This document shows positions 53,633 to 63,875 of a stretch of 64,000 bases of DNA, piece by piece (within the stretch, counting starts at the first letter, position 1; the number at the start of each line of letters is the position of its first letter). Under the pieces are notes generated by a model. It saw only the letters and a program-made list of their open reading frames with translations. It ran no database searches and was not told the DNA's origin. Origin of the DNA: Orientallactaga sibirica (taxonomy: Eukaryota; Chordata; Mammalia; Rodentia; Dipodidae); contig JAEOAD010000045.1 in the NCBI GenBank assembly GCA_036365145.1, forward strand, positions 18,455,501 through 18,519,500, written 5' to 3'. Position numbers and translations under genes: made by a program.

Positions 53633-54289
53633 CTTGATTTGTTCCTAAAAGGGGGAATCGGACGGGCTGACCCTTAGGGGCTCTCCAGCCCCGAACCATG
53701 GAGCAAGGGGAGATGATCTGAAGTGGGCACACCTGCAGGAAGTCACTGTTCTGCAGCCTAGCCACACAGGAGCCCCTTGGTCAGAGGATGGGACTAAATG
53801 GCGCCTCAGAGCTGGGGACTCTGCCCTGGATGCAGAGTGAGTTGCAATTTTCAAGCCAAAGGCGAGGTCTAAGGGACTCAGAGAAGGACACACTGGACAC
53901 TTGACATAAACGGTAGAGCAATCCAGATGGCGAGAATGACTTTCCATCTCCCCTCCTCTTCTTCACACAGAGAGACCTGGGGCCTGGCTGGAGGTGGGAG
54001 TTTGGGATTAGTCACTGATGTGGGGCAGGGGTGGGAGACCTTTCACAGGGCCATCCTGGCTCAAAGAACCTTGTCCTCAAGTCCTGCTTCAGCGTCCCCG
54101 ACAGCGACCACCTGGAGCAAAAACAGACATTGAGTACAAGAACCCCCATTTAACAGAAGAAGGGCAATCCAGCCAGGCTGGCAAGAAAATTTCAGGTAAT
54201 TGATGTTATTTTCCCATTGACTATGTTCTGCTAGAAAAGATTTTGGTTACAGGGTGTAATCAAATCACACTTAAGAATTCTACTAAAAG
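53633..54289. other. Unique upstream sequence
   Basis: No gene. The 100-codon minus-strand frame at 53645-53947 has no recognised domain. Confidence 0.4.
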
Positions 54290-54680
54290 ATTACTTTTAT
54301 AATGAGAAAAAAAATGTACTTTCAAAAAGAAATCTGTGGTATAAACTCAGGGGGCAATTTGGCCTTTAATGATGTGAAATGCACATGTTCTGTGAGATGG
54401 CAATGCCACTTGCAGGAATTTGTCTTACAGGTGTGTGTGTGTGTACGTACACACACACACTTGTGTGGGAGAAGGTACTTTCTGTAGCATTGTCTATGAC
54501 AGAAAAAGGTTGGAAACAACCCCTGGATTAAAGGTCCAGGATCCAGAGGACACATTAATGAGTAAATATGCACAAGATGGTGTCCTTTACGAGCATAAAA
54601 AGAAAAGATAATCTATGGTAAAGATTTTCAAGAAACATTGAGTGAAAAAGACAAAAGAAAAAGCATGAGGTTGGGATGTG
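54290..54680 (+). mobile_element. Old L1 (L1M-like) fragment
   Basis: TCTATGACAGAAAAAGGTTGG, ACAACCCCTGGATTAAAGG and ATGAGTAAATATGCACAAG follow the order of mammalian L1M 3' sequence (…TGGAAACAACC…AATGTCC…). A TG/CA palindrome lies at about 54430-54460. Confidence 0.55.
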
Positions 54681-54691
54681 TCACATACATG

Positions 54692-54800
54692 GAAAATGCA
54701 TGCATCTGGAGTTCGCTTGCAGGGTTAAAAGGCCCTGTAGCACCCAAGCTCTCTTGTCCTCTCTCTCTGCTCACAAATAAATTAAGCGTATTTTAAATGT
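54692..54800 (+). mobile_element. Dip SINE, 5'-truncated
   Basis: It starts inside the body at GCATGCATCTGGAGTTCGC and keeps the tail ACAAATAAATTAAG. Confidence 0.75.
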
Positions 54801-54802
54801 TA

Positions 54803-55015
54803 TTTTACTTCATTTTTATTTATTTATTTATTTATTTGAGTGAGAGAGGCAGATATATAGAGAGAATGGGAGTACCAGGGTCTTCAGCTGCTGCAAAGGA
54901 ATTCTAGATGCATGTGCCACCTTGTGCATCTGGCTTATGTGGGTCCTCGGAATCGAACCTGGGCCCTTTGGCTTTGCAGGCAAGCACCTTAACCACTAAG
55001 CCATCTCTCCAGCCC
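54803..55015 (-). mobile_element. Dip SINE
   Basis: Tail of ATTT units at 54815-54838, head at 55014. Confidence 0.9.
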
Positions 55016-55045
55016 TAAAAATATTTTTATTTTTTATATTTTATA

Positions 55046-55206
55046 TTTTATTTTTTTTTTTTTGGTTTTTCGAGGTAGGGTTTCACTCTAGTCCAGGCTG
55101 ACCTGGAATTCACTATGTAGTCTCAGGGTGGCCTCGAACTCTCAGCAATCCTCCTATCTCTGCCTCCCAAGTGCTGGAATTAAAGGCGTGAGCCACAATG
55201 CCCAGC
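55046..55206 (-). mobile_element. B1 SINE
   Basis: AGCTGGGCATTGTGGCTCACG head on minus at 55206. Confidence 0.9.
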
Positions 55207-55207
55207 T

Positions 55208-55401
55208 TATATTTTACTTTTTTATGAAAGAAAGAGAGTAGGCATGCCAGGACCTCTAGCCACTGCAATTGAACTCCAGACACATGTACCACCTTGTGTG
55301 CATCTGTCACCTTGTGTATCTACATGGTTTCTGAGGAGTTGAACCTGGGTCCTTAGGCTTCACAGGCAAGTGCCTTAACCACTAAGCCATCTCTCCAGCC
55401 C
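55208..55401 (-). mobile_element. Dip SINE
   Basis: TATATTTTAC/TATATATAT target words flank it. The head is at 55401. Confidence 0.85.
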
Positions 55402-55416
55402 TTATATATATATATA

Positions 55417-55571
55417 TTGTTTTTTTTTTTTTTTTGAGGTAGGGTCTCACTGTAACTCAGGCTAACCTGGAATTCACTCTGTAATCTCAGGGTGGCCTTG
55501 AACTCACAGTGATCCTCCTACCTCTGCCTACTGAGTGCTGGGATTAAAGGCATGCATCACCATGCCCGGCT
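55417..55571 (-). mobile_element. B1 SINE
   Basis: GAGCCGGGCATGGTGATGC head on minus. Confidence 0.9.
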
Positions 55572-55585
55572 CCTAAAATGTTTAT

Positions 55586-55745
55586 TTATTTTTATTTTTT
55601 TGGTTTTACAAGGTAGGGTCTCACTCTGGTCCAGGCTGACCTGTAATTAGCTACGTAGTCTCAGGGTGGCCTCAAACTCATGGTGATCCTCCTACCTTTG
55701 CCTCCCGAGTGCTGGGATTAAAGGCGTGCGCCACCACGCCCGGCT
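55586..55745 (-). mobile_element. B1 SINE
   Basis: GCCGGGCGTGGTGGCGCACG head, near consensus. CTAAAATGTTT brackets it (about 55573 and 55745). Confidence 0.9.
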
Positions 55746-55818
55746 AAAATGTTTTTAAAAAGAGAAATTTATTCTTTTCCAGTCCTGAAGGCTAGAAGTC
55801 TAACAAGGACTGTGACTG

Positions 55819-55969
55819 GGCTGGAGAGATAGATGGCTTAGCGATTGAGGTGCATGCCTGCGAAGCCAAAGGACATAGGTTCAATTCTCCAGGTCCCATG
55901 TAAACCAGATGCACATGGTGGCACATGCATCTGGAGTTCATTTGCAGTGGCTAGAGGCCCCTGAGTGTC

Positions 55970-56006
<37 letters not shown>

Positions 56007-56040
56007 ATAAATAAATAAAAATAAAATCTTTAAAAAAAAG
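55819..56040 (+). mobile_element. Dip SINE
   Basis: GGGCTGGAGAGATAGATGGC head with a 4-base duplication, and a (TC)n tract at about 55974-56005. Confidence 0.85.
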
Positions 56041-56186
56041 AGCCAGATGTGGTGGCGCACACCTTTAATCCCAGCACTCAGGGAGTTCAAGGCCACCCTG
56101 AGAGCACATAGTAAATTCCAGGTCAGCCTGGGCTAGAGTGAGACCCTACCTCAAAAAAACAAAACAAAACAAACAAACAAAAAAGA
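56041..56186 (+). mobile_element. B1 SINE with internal deletion
   Basis: The segment between CAGCACT and GAGTTCAAGG is missing. The tail is ACAAAACAAAACAAAC. Confidence 0.85.
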
Positions 56187-56230
56187 ACTGTGACTATAGG
56201 GCTGTATGCCTTCTGAGGCTTCAAGAACAC

Positions 56231-56940
56231 TGTGATGATTAGTTTTAAGTGTCAACTTGACTGGGCCACCAGCTGCCCAGGTATGTAGCCAAACATTATT
56301 CAGCTATTTCTGTGTGTACATTTGGGATTCGATTAGCATTTGAATTGTTAGACTGGCAAGCAGATGATATTTCCTAACCTTATCCAATCAGAAGACTTGC
56401 ATGGTGCAGAGATGCTGAGCTTCCCCTAAGGAAGAGGGAGGGAGGTTTGCCTGGCTGCTGCAAATTCAGACAGTGGTGTTTTTTGTTTGTTTGTTTTCGT
56501 TTTTTTTTTTGCTGGGGGGGGCATGTTTGGCTTTCAGACTGAAATGGAAACATCAGTTTATCCTGAGTGTGTCAGTTCTAGCCTTTAAAGAAAATCTTTT
56601 ATTTTTATTTATTTATTTGAGAGAAAGAGAGAGATTGAGAATGGGCATGCCAGGACCTGTAGCCACTGCAAACAAACTCCAGACACATGCATCACTCTGT
56701 GCATCTGGCTTTACGTGGGTACTAGGGAATCAAACCTGGGTCCATAGGCCAGCACCTTAACAGCTAAGCCATCTCTCTAGGCCTGATTCTGGCCTTTGAA
56801 CAAGAACTAAATAAACTTATTTTAAGTCTTCCCTCACTGGCCCATCCTGTAAATCTTGAGGCTTTATACAAATCCATAATTACATGAGCCTGTGTGTGTG
56901 TTTCTCTGTGTTGGTTCTGTTCCTCTGGAGAACTAACACA
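56231..56940 (+). mobile_element. ERVL-class LTR (MLT2-like) with Dip insertion
   Basis: TGTGATGATTAGTTTTAAGTG, CAACTTGACTGGGCCACC and AACCTTATCCAATCAGAAG open the LTR. After the Dip it ends with CTGTTCCTCTGGAGAACTAA and CACA. The layout matches mammalian MLT2-type LTRs. Confidence 0.65.
56592..56783 (-). mobile_element. Dip SINE inside an ERVL LTR
   Basis: Flanked by TTCTAGCCTTT / TTCTGGCCTTT. Confidence 0.85.
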
Positions 56941-57054
56941 GAGACTCCCTTGCCTCTTCTGGCTTCTGGTAGCTGCTGGCATTTCTTGACTATATGTCAC
57001 ACCACTCCTATCTCTGCTGTTTCAGTCAGCTTTCCTTTCTTTCTAACAAACAAC

Positions 57055-57375
57055 TGAGGTAATCAACTTATAAAGAAATAAAAAAAGGTTTATTCTGCTT
57101 CCAGAAGTTTTCCACTGATGATCCATTGGGCTAATGGTTTGGAGGTCATGGTGAGTGAGGCGAGTCATGACACGAGCAAGCGTCAGAGCAAAACTGACCA
57201 CCTCACAGGCAGGAAGCAAAACGGAGAAGGAAGATGGAGTCAGGGTCTCACATCCAAGGCACACCTCCCACCAGACCCCACCTTGTCAAGTCCTGCCATC
57301 TCTGAGAGTCACCTTGAGGACCAAGCTTTTGGGAGACACAGGGGTTTGGGGGGAGCCACTTAAGATCTAAACAGC
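57055..57375 (-). mobile_element. MaLR-type LTR, diverged
   Basis: AAAAAAGGTTTATTCTGCTTC and CACACCTCCCACCAGACCCC. The layout is like the other copies but the spacing differs, so it may be a sister subfamily. Confidence 0.5.
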
Positions 57376-57429
57376 ACTGCTCATGAGCATTGCCTCCTCC
57401 TCTCGTGCTGTCTGTTTTATAAGGATATT

Positions 57430-57625
57430 GTTATAGTCTGGAGTGGAAATGTTCCCAAAGACCATGTGCTGAAGGCTTGGTCATTGGTTTCTGGTGCTAC
57501 TGGGAGGTGGCATGGCCTTTAAGTGTGGCCTGGAGGAGGTGAGAGGTCATTGTAGGCATGCCCTCGAGCAGCTTTCGGAACCACCCAATCCTTTCCTCCC
57601 ATCCCCCTGCTCTCTCTGCACCCCC
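57430..57625 (+). mobile_element. MaLR-type LTR fragment
   Basis: TTATAGTCTGGAGTGGAAATG and CTGGGAGGTGGCATGGCC are typical of the left part of such LTRs. It is cut near the next SINE. Confidence 0.5.
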
Positions 57626-57654
57626 ATTGGTTTATTTTATTTCATTTTTAACTT

Positions 57655-57843
57655 TTATTTTTAGGTTTTTTTTTTTTATGAGAGAGAGAGAGAATTGGCG
57701 CACCCAGAGCCTCTAGCCACTGCAATTGAACTTGATACGTGCACCACCTTGTGTGTCTGGCTTACATGGGATCTGGAGAGTTGAGCATGGATCCTTGGGC
57801 TTTGCAGGCAAGTGCCTTAACCACTAAGCCATCTCTCCACCCC
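57655..57843 (-). mobile_element. Dip SINE
   Basis: Head CTCTCCACCCC. The body is slightly shortened at CTTGATACG. Confidence 0.8.
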
Positions 57844-57851
57844 TTCCACTT

Positions 57852-57998
57852 TGTTTTTTTTGAAGAAAGGTCTTACTCTAAGCCTAAGATGATCCAGAAC
57901 TCACTCTGTAGTCCAGGTTGGCCTCAAACTTGTGAGGAATCTCCTACCTCAGCTTCCTGGGTGCTGGGATTAAAGACGTATGCCACCACATCCTACTT
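57852..57998 (-). mobile_element. B1 SINE, old
   Basis: GAACTCACTCTGTAGTCCAGG and GTGCTGGGATTAAAGACG. More diverged than its neighbours. Confidence 0.75.
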
Positions 57999-58254
57999 TT
58001 TTTTCTCAAACCTCAGACAAGAAGTAATGCAGCTTAAGTGGGTCTTTTGTACACATCATCTCTCTAGTCCACCCCCTGCCTTTGGCAAGGCCCTGACCAG
58101 AGTGTCCTCACCTCCACCCCACACAGCTCAGGTTGGAGTCTTCAAAGGCAGGCATCTTTGTTTGCATATTAAATACCCAGAAATTATCTTCATTTCCTTA
58201 AGAAATCTTTCCTATTTTTTGTCTCTCTTTATCCTTTTTTCATTTTTTAAACTT

Positions 58255-58449
58255 AAAAAAATATTTTATTTATTTATTTGAGAGAGAGAGAGAGAGAGAA
58301 AGAGACAGAAAGAAAGAGAGTCACTGCAAATGAACTCCAGACACATGCACCACCTTCTGCATCTGGCTTATGTGGGTTCTGGGGAATTGAACCTGGGTCC
58401 TTAGGCTTCACAGGCAAATGCCTTAACTGCTAAGCCATTTCCCCAGCCC
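58255..58449 (-). mobile_element. Dip SINE with short body deletion
   Basis: The AATGGGC...GCCTCTAGC segment is missing between the purine tract and CACTGCAAATG. Confidence 0.8.
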
Positions 58450-59125
58450 CATTTTTTAAACTTTTTATTAACATCTTCCATACTTGTGGGCAATATAATC
58501 ATGATCATGGTGCCCTCCTACCATTCTCCCTTTCCCCTTCCCAAATACCCCCTCCACTGAATCCCCTTTTTATTTACACTCAATCTATCTATTTACTTAT
58601 TTACTTGCAAGGAGAGAGGCAGAGGGAGAGAATGGGTGCGCCAAGGTCTCTAGCCACTGAAAACGAACTCCAGATGTTTATGCCACTTTGTGCATCTGGC
58701 TTTACGTGGGTACTGGGGGACCGAACCCTGGTCATTAGGCTTTGCAGGTAAGTGCCTTAACTGCTGAGCAATCTCTCCAGCTCTGACTCCCTTCTTATTT
58801 CCACCTTGTCTCTCTTCTATTTTGATGCTCTCACTTTTTCCTTCTTAGTATGTGTGTCTTGTGTAGGTAGCATCAGCTACTATGAGGTCATGAATACCAT
58901 GGCCTCTTTGTACCTGTGAGGCAGTATTGTAAGCCTTCTTCCCCTTCCTTTGACCCTTCCATTCTTTCCACCACCTCTTCCACGATGGTCACTGAGCCTT
59001 GGAGGATGCGACAGAGATGTCTCACTTAGTGCTGAACATTCCACTGTCACTTCCTCTCAGCACTTTGGTGAATTTTGAATCATCCCAGTGGTCACCACCA
59101 TTTGAAGAGTGAAGCTTCCTTAACC
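58450..59125 (-). mobile_element. Rodent L1 3'-end fragment, split by a Dip copy
   Basis: On plus, ATTTTTTAAACTTTTTATTAAC begins the fragment (the L1 3' terminus reversed). Then come ATAATCATGATCATGGTGCCC and, after the SINE, CCTCTTCCACGATGGTCACTG with TGAGCCTTGG. These match murine-type L1 3' UTR layout. The 5' part is absent. Confidence 0.65.
58572..58783 (-). mobile_element. Dip SINE inside an L1 fragment
   Basis: TGAATCCCCTTTTTATTT and TGACTCCCTTCTTATTT flank it as a diverged target duplication. Confidence 0.8.
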
Positions 59126-59650
59126 AAAAATCTCTTGATCCTTTTGTTTGACTGTTTTTGAGAAAGCGGGCCTGGAAGAAACGCATTCATTCCTTCTGAT
59201 TTCTCTACAAAGAAAACAAGTGCCCGGCCTGGTGTGGGCATGGTAGCGATCAGGAGCAAGGTCGTCTTGTTTCGCAGTAGGGACACAGGCCCAAGAGAAC
59301 GTCAGTGCTCTTCTGGCTCTTAGGAGACTGCACGGCAACTCCCAGTCTGACTGAAGATGGTGATCAGGAACATCTTCCTGGTTCTTCTTCCTTAATTTTT
59401 CACGCGCTCCTCCCCCGCAGGCTCTTTCTGAGTTTTCACTTGCCTCCTTGACCCACCAACTGATCAAGGTCCTCCAAATACATTTAGACTTAACAAGTGA
59501 AACTCATTCCAACGAGATGCCTAATTTACATCAGCATCTCCAAGGTTATAAAGAGGATCCAATCCAAGTCACCATGTGGATTATCCACTTGGGACTCCTC
59601 TCAGCTTGGGAGATTTTCCGCTTTACTTTCTGTTGTACTTTGCTAAAATG
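59126..59650. other. Unassigned unique segment
   Basis: About 520 bp with no repeat match, between an L1 fragment and a B1. A 115-codon minus-strand frame (59120-59467) starts only at TTG and has no domain. The right half (CTTAACAAGTGAAACTCATTC, GCCTAATTTACATCAGCATC) looks like conserved non-coding DNA. Confidence 0.35.
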
Positions 59651-59664
59651 AATCTTTCTTTCTT

Positions 59665-59835
59665 TTTTCTTTTTCTTTTTTTCTTTTTTTTGGTTTTTTG
59701 AGGTAGGGTCTCACTCTAGCCCAGGCTGACCTGGAACTCACTCTATATTCTCAGGGTGGCCTCGAACTCTCGGCGATCCTCCTACCTCTGCCTCCCGAGT
59801 GCTGGGATTAAAGGCGTGCGCCACCACGCCCGGCC
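59665..59835 (-). mobile_element. B1 SINE
   Basis: ATGAATCTTTCTT is duplicated at about 59649 and 59837. Near-consensus head GGCCGGGCGTGGTGGCGCAC. Confidence 0.95.
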
Positions 59836-59997
59836 TATGAATCTTTCTTAACTCGCCTTTCTGTGTGTCTACACTTGCCAATTCTTTGTGAGTCATAAGA
59901 TAAAAGCTTGAGAGCCACTGGCTTGGGGAACTCAAATAGCCAATAATTGTCTGTATCTCTTCACCTGTCCAGAGCCTAGCCGGGCTCTGTTGCTCTC

Positions 59998-60070
59998 AAA
60001 ACTTGTCATGGTAGCACACACCTGTAATCCTGGCACTTGGGAGATGGAGGCAGGATGATCTCATGTTCAA
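59998..60070 (+). mobile_element. B1-like fragment
   Basis: CATGGTAGCACACACCTGTAATCC to GATCTCATGTTCAAGG, seen in pieces. The right half is missing. Confidence 0.65.
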
Positions 60071-60082
60071 GGTCATAAAAAA

Positions 60083-60235
60083 AGCTGGGTGTGCACACCT
60101 TTAGTGCCAGCACTGGGGAGGCAGAGGTAGGAGGAGCCTCATAAATTCGCGGCCACCCTGAGACGACATTGTGAATTCCAGGTCAGCCTGGGCTAGAGCA
60201 AGAACCTACTTTGAACAACAAAACAAAACAAACAT
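60083..60235 (+). mobile_element. B1 SINE
   Basis: GCTGGGTGTGCACACCTTTAG head with a small deletion, AACAACAAAACAAAACAAAC tail. Confidence 0.85.
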
Positions 60236-60422
60236 ACAAACCAGCAATCAACCCTAAAGTTGGCAGCCTAATGAATAAGGTCAACTGACACTTGGCCTCC
60301 AGGTGGGGAGAACTTGGGGTGCGGACAATGAAGAGGATAAACAGATCCAATGTCTGAGGGTCAGACATTACCCAGTCCCCAGCCCAGAGTGGCCATAGTA
60401 GAAAACAGGTTCAGGATGCCAG

Positions 60423-60763
60423 ATGCTGTAGTCAACTTCACATTTCTGGGATAAAACACATGACCAAAATGTGCAGCTGATGGAAGGGAAGGGTTTATTT
60501 TGGCTTATAGTCTTGAGGGGAAGCTTCATGATGGTAGAGGAACGCATGGCATGAGCAGAGGCTGGACGTCACCTCTGCCACAGTGGGTGGAAAACAGCAG
60601 CAGGAGAGTGAGCAGAACTCTGGCAAGGGGAAGCTGGCTGTAACATCGTAAAGCCTACACCTAACAATGCAGCTCCTCCAGCAAACTTCACCTCCCACAT
60701 TGCCCTTAGCCCAGGACCCCAAATTCAGAACAAATGAGTTTATGCAGTCATGCCACCATGCCA
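60423..60763 (-). mobile_element. MaLR-type LTR
   Basis: TGACCAAAATGTGCAGCTG, TTTATTTTGGCTTATAGTC, CTCCAGCAAACTTCACCTCC and ATGCAGTCATGCCACCA in family order. The ends are not exact and no clear target duplication was found. Confidence 0.7.
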
Positions 60764-60919
60764 GAACTTTGGCTTCTCAGAAGTAGCTGAGAAGTCAAAT
60801 TTTAAACATCTCTTCCCACAATTTAATGTAGGAAATGGATTAAAATGTTATAGCTGTTAGGTGGAAGAAGAAAAAAAACACATTTCAGATTTACCCTAGG
60901 GCCCTCTTTTTTGACCTTC

Positions 60920-61250
60920 TGATGCAGTCAGGTTCGCATTGCTGGCAGAAAACACATGTCAGTGGGGAAAAAGGTATATTTTAGCTTACAGACTCAAGGG
61001 GAAACTGTGATGGCAGGGGGAAACGATGGCATGAGCAGAGGGTGGACATCACCTCCTGGGCAACATCAGGTGGACAACAGCAACAGGAGAGTTTGCCAAA
61101 CACTGGCAAGAGGAAGCTGCTATAACACCCGTAAGCCCGCCCCCAACAATACACTGCCTCCAGGAGGTGTAACTCCCAAATTGCTATCAGCTGGGGACAT
61201 GGCATTCAGAACTCCTAAGTTTATGGGGACACCTGAATCAAACCACCACA
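60920..61250 (-). mobile_element. 3' LTR of the complete MaLR-like element
   Basis: Plus-strand limits TGATGCAG and ACCACCACA. A weak purine-rich stretch precedes it on the minus strand. Confidence 0.85.
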
Positions 61251-62337
61251 TTCTGCTCCTGGCCCCCATAAACTGATAACCATCCATGATGTAAAATGCA
61301 ATGCATTCATCCAACTTTAAAAGTCCCCATAGTTTTTATCAGTCCCAATGATGTTCAACCATTCCTATAGTCCAAGATCTTTTAACAGAGCCATAATGCA
61401 AAACCAAAATCCCATAATGGCACAGAATAAACATTCATACTGCAAATGATGGTATTGGGCATAGCAAAGGAATATTCAAACAATACAAGATTTAAACAGG
61501 GCGAACATCAAACTTCGTAGCCTCAAGCCCAACAACTCCAGTCAGTGACAAGCTTCCAAGTCTGATAATTCTAACCATTGACAAGTCTTTGGAGTTCCAA
61601 TTCCACCCCTCCAGCTAGGCTACTCATAGTCCCGGAAAACTTCATCCAGAGTCAGCAGCTCTCCTTGGCAGGCATCCCATAGTCCTGGCATCTCCGCAGG
61701 ATCTCCACTGCAACCCATGGTCCATCCTCACAGCTCCATCGGGTCTCCATGCAGGCAATCCTGCTTCACACTGCCCATGTCCATTTCCAAAATACAAGAC
61801 CATGTTGAAAATTCAATGACCCTCTCTTTCCTGCATTTGTTATACTCCATAATACCAGGTGGACTACAAACTTGTTAATCCAGGGGGAAATAAGCAGACT
61901 TTGAAGAACAGGACACTCCTTCAGCATTCAGGCCCATTCAAAAGACTGCATTCTTTCTGTTGTCCCAATGCAGGTCAGCTGGCCCAATCTCAATAGCTGT
62001 GATCTCTCATACAATTGCAGCTGAATGGGCAAAAATTTCAGCCCAAAGATTTCTTTCTGTGCCATATCCTCTAACAGGAACTGCTTCCAATCCAGTCTAG
62101 ACAAAGATCTTTCTCACCCTCATAAGTCAAACCTCACAGTCCATAGTTCTTACTGCATTCAGATCCTTCAACTCTGACCAGAATAATCCATCAAGCTGTA
62201 CTTAAATAGCACTGTAAGGCATCTCTTAGGCCAAGATTTCAAATCCTTCCACATTCCTCTTGCAAAGCAGTTCCAAAAGGCTAAAGCCACAGTCAGGATT
62301 CTAGCAGTAATGACCCCACTTCTGGTACCAATTTTAC
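61251..62337 (-). mobile_element. Internal region of the MaLR-like element
   Basis: Non-coding by inspection, with no gag- or pol-like frame. It contains no SINE insertion, unusual for a 1-kb stretch here. Confidence 0.75.
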
Positions 62338-62674
62338 TATTGCAGTCAGGTTTGCATTGCTGGCAGAAGACACCTGACCAAGAGCAACTTGTGGGAAAAA
62401 AGGTATACTTTTGGGTTATAGACTCGAGGGGGAAGCTCCATGATGGCAGGGCATGAGCAGAGGGTGGACATCACCTCCTGGTCAACATCAGATGGATAAC
62501 AGCAGCAGGAGAGTGTGCCAAACACTGGCAAGAGGAAGCTGGCTATGACATCCATAAACCCACTCCAAACAATACACTGCCTCCAGGAGGTGTTAATTCC
62601 CAAATTGCCATAGCTGGGGACATGGCATTCAGAACACCTAAGTTTATAGGGGACACCTGAATCAAACCACCACA
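62338..62674 (-). mobile_element. 5' LTR of the complete MaLR-like element
   Basis: Its inner end reads TATTGCAG where the other LTR has TGATGCAG. By eye the two LTRs differ at many positions and by several small indels, so the insertion is not recent. Confidence 0.85.
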
Positions 62675-62763
62675 CCTTCCATCCAAATGTCTTAGTACTT
62701 GAACTTCCCATCCGGCCTCCAGATATGCCCTCACCTCCACACTGATGGTCAAACATGTCCCTC

Positions 62764-62829
62764 CCTTCCTTCCTTCCTTCCTTCCTTCCTTCCTTCCTTC
62801 CTTCCTTCCTTCTTTCCTTCCTTCCTTCC
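62764..62829. repeat. (TTCC)n microsatellite
   Basis: About 16 units with one TTTC interruption. Confidence 0.95.
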
Positions 62830-63424
62830 ATCCCTCTGCCCCCACCCCTTTCCTTCTTTTCTCTTTTATTCATTTTCACAGTTCTTGAGTGAGCAGCCTC
62901 CTGGCATAGTAAAGAAGTAGCAGTGATGGGGACTCAGAGCCTAGGGAGACAGAGGCCCAAAGTGGACTCCTGCTTGCCAGCATGGGGGAGGGCAGGCCTG
63001 TCCAGAAGGCTGGAAGGGGGCAGTGGCTCATTCCTGCAGGGCTAGTGGCTGCCTGGTTGTTTTGGACACTTGCTTCTGCAGACTGTTCTGTTCTCAAACT
63101 AATGATGCCATTTTTAGTGACTCATTAGGATATTCATTAAGAGTTGTTAGCACATCAAAACAGTGTTGCTGAGGGCTGGCTGAGGGTGGCTTCCTGGACA
63201 TTAACAATTGCCTGAATTTCCTTGGCAGCAGGGAAGGGACAAAATGACAGCAAGCAAATTCCCAAAAGCTACCAGCTCAGAGGATGCTATTTCTTCAGCA
63301 TGTGCTTATTGAGGACCTACTGTGTGAAAGCATGGGCATACAGTGTCTTCCTCTGGTACAAGGATGAAAACAAAGTTAACATCTTCCATTCTGCCTGTCA
63401 CATCCACTATACCAGCCTTCTTTT
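62830..63424. other. Unique sequence with candidate conserved element
   Basis: 63095-63240 (AAACTAATGATGCCATTTTTAG, GACTCATTAGGATATTCATTAAG, ACATTAACAATTGCC) is AT-rich, unique and rich in TAAT-type words. A MIR/L2-like word (TGCTTATTGAGGACCTACTG) follows at about 63303. Confidence 0.4.
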
Positions 63425-63705
63425 GCCTTAGACACATTGTCTTGGTCCTGCTTCAGGACCTTTCACTTACTATGGCCCCCTGCTTGGTATGCTTTTCCCA
63501 GACCTCAGCCCAAAATGTGCCTTTTCTGGACAGTGCACCCTTGAGTGTGCTGCTGACAAACCTTTGCCCAGCCCTTGCAGTATACTGTGCTGCTTCACCC
63601 ACGACATTGAACTTAGCCCCCAAACTGTACTTCCTTGCCTCTATAATTCCCATCTCTCTCCCCTAAACAGAATGCCAGCTTCAAGATGGCAGAAACGTGG
63701 TCTTT
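63425..63705 (-). mobile_element. L2 fragment
   Basis: CTGCTTGGTATGCTTTTCCC and GAATGCCAGCTTCAAGATGGC follow L2 3'-end order on the opposite strand. Confidence 0.6.
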
Positions 63706-63737
63706 GAGGTTCTTGGCTCCAGTGAGAGTTCCTGGCA

Positions 63738-63870
63738 TAAACCTGGGTGTGGTAGCTGATGCTTATAACTCAGCACTTGGGAGGCTGAGGTAGAAAAATC
63801 ATAAATTCAAGGCCAGTCTGGGTTACACAGTGAGTTCTACACTAGCCTGGGCTACTCTTGACTCAAAAAA
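63738..63870 (+). mobile_element. B1-like SINE, old
   Basis: CCTGGGTGTGGTAGCTGATGC head, CAGCACTTGGGAGGCTGAGG centre, CTCAAAAAAAA tail. Confidence 0.75.
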
Positions 63871-63875
63871 AAGGG

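Larger units (their letters stand above)
60920..62674 (-). mobile_element. Complete MaLR-like element (two LTRs plus internal region)
   Basis: Two related LTRs in the same orientation flank about 1.09 kb. The whole is bordered by perfect 5-bp duplications CCTTC (60915-60919, 62675-62679). On the minus strand the 5' LTR is followed by a primer-binding-site candidate TGGTACCAGAAGTGGGG (62330-62314), of the kind seen in MaLR/ERVL internals. The internal part has no open frame of note. MaLR elements lack reverse transcriptase and moved using ERVL enzymes in trans. Confidence 0.85.

Noticed and set aside
58450..59125. Active full-length L1
   Set aside because: Only the 3' end is present and no ORF1 or ORF2 frame is visible anywhere in the window.
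59120..59467. 115-codon minus-strand frame
   Set aside because: It starts at TTG, runs into L1-derived sequence and has no recognisable domain. Kept only as an unexplained unique segment.
61251..62337. Retroviral genes inside the MaLR-like element
   Set aside because: No frame longer than chance and no gag- or pol-like motifs; MaLR internals are normally non-coding.
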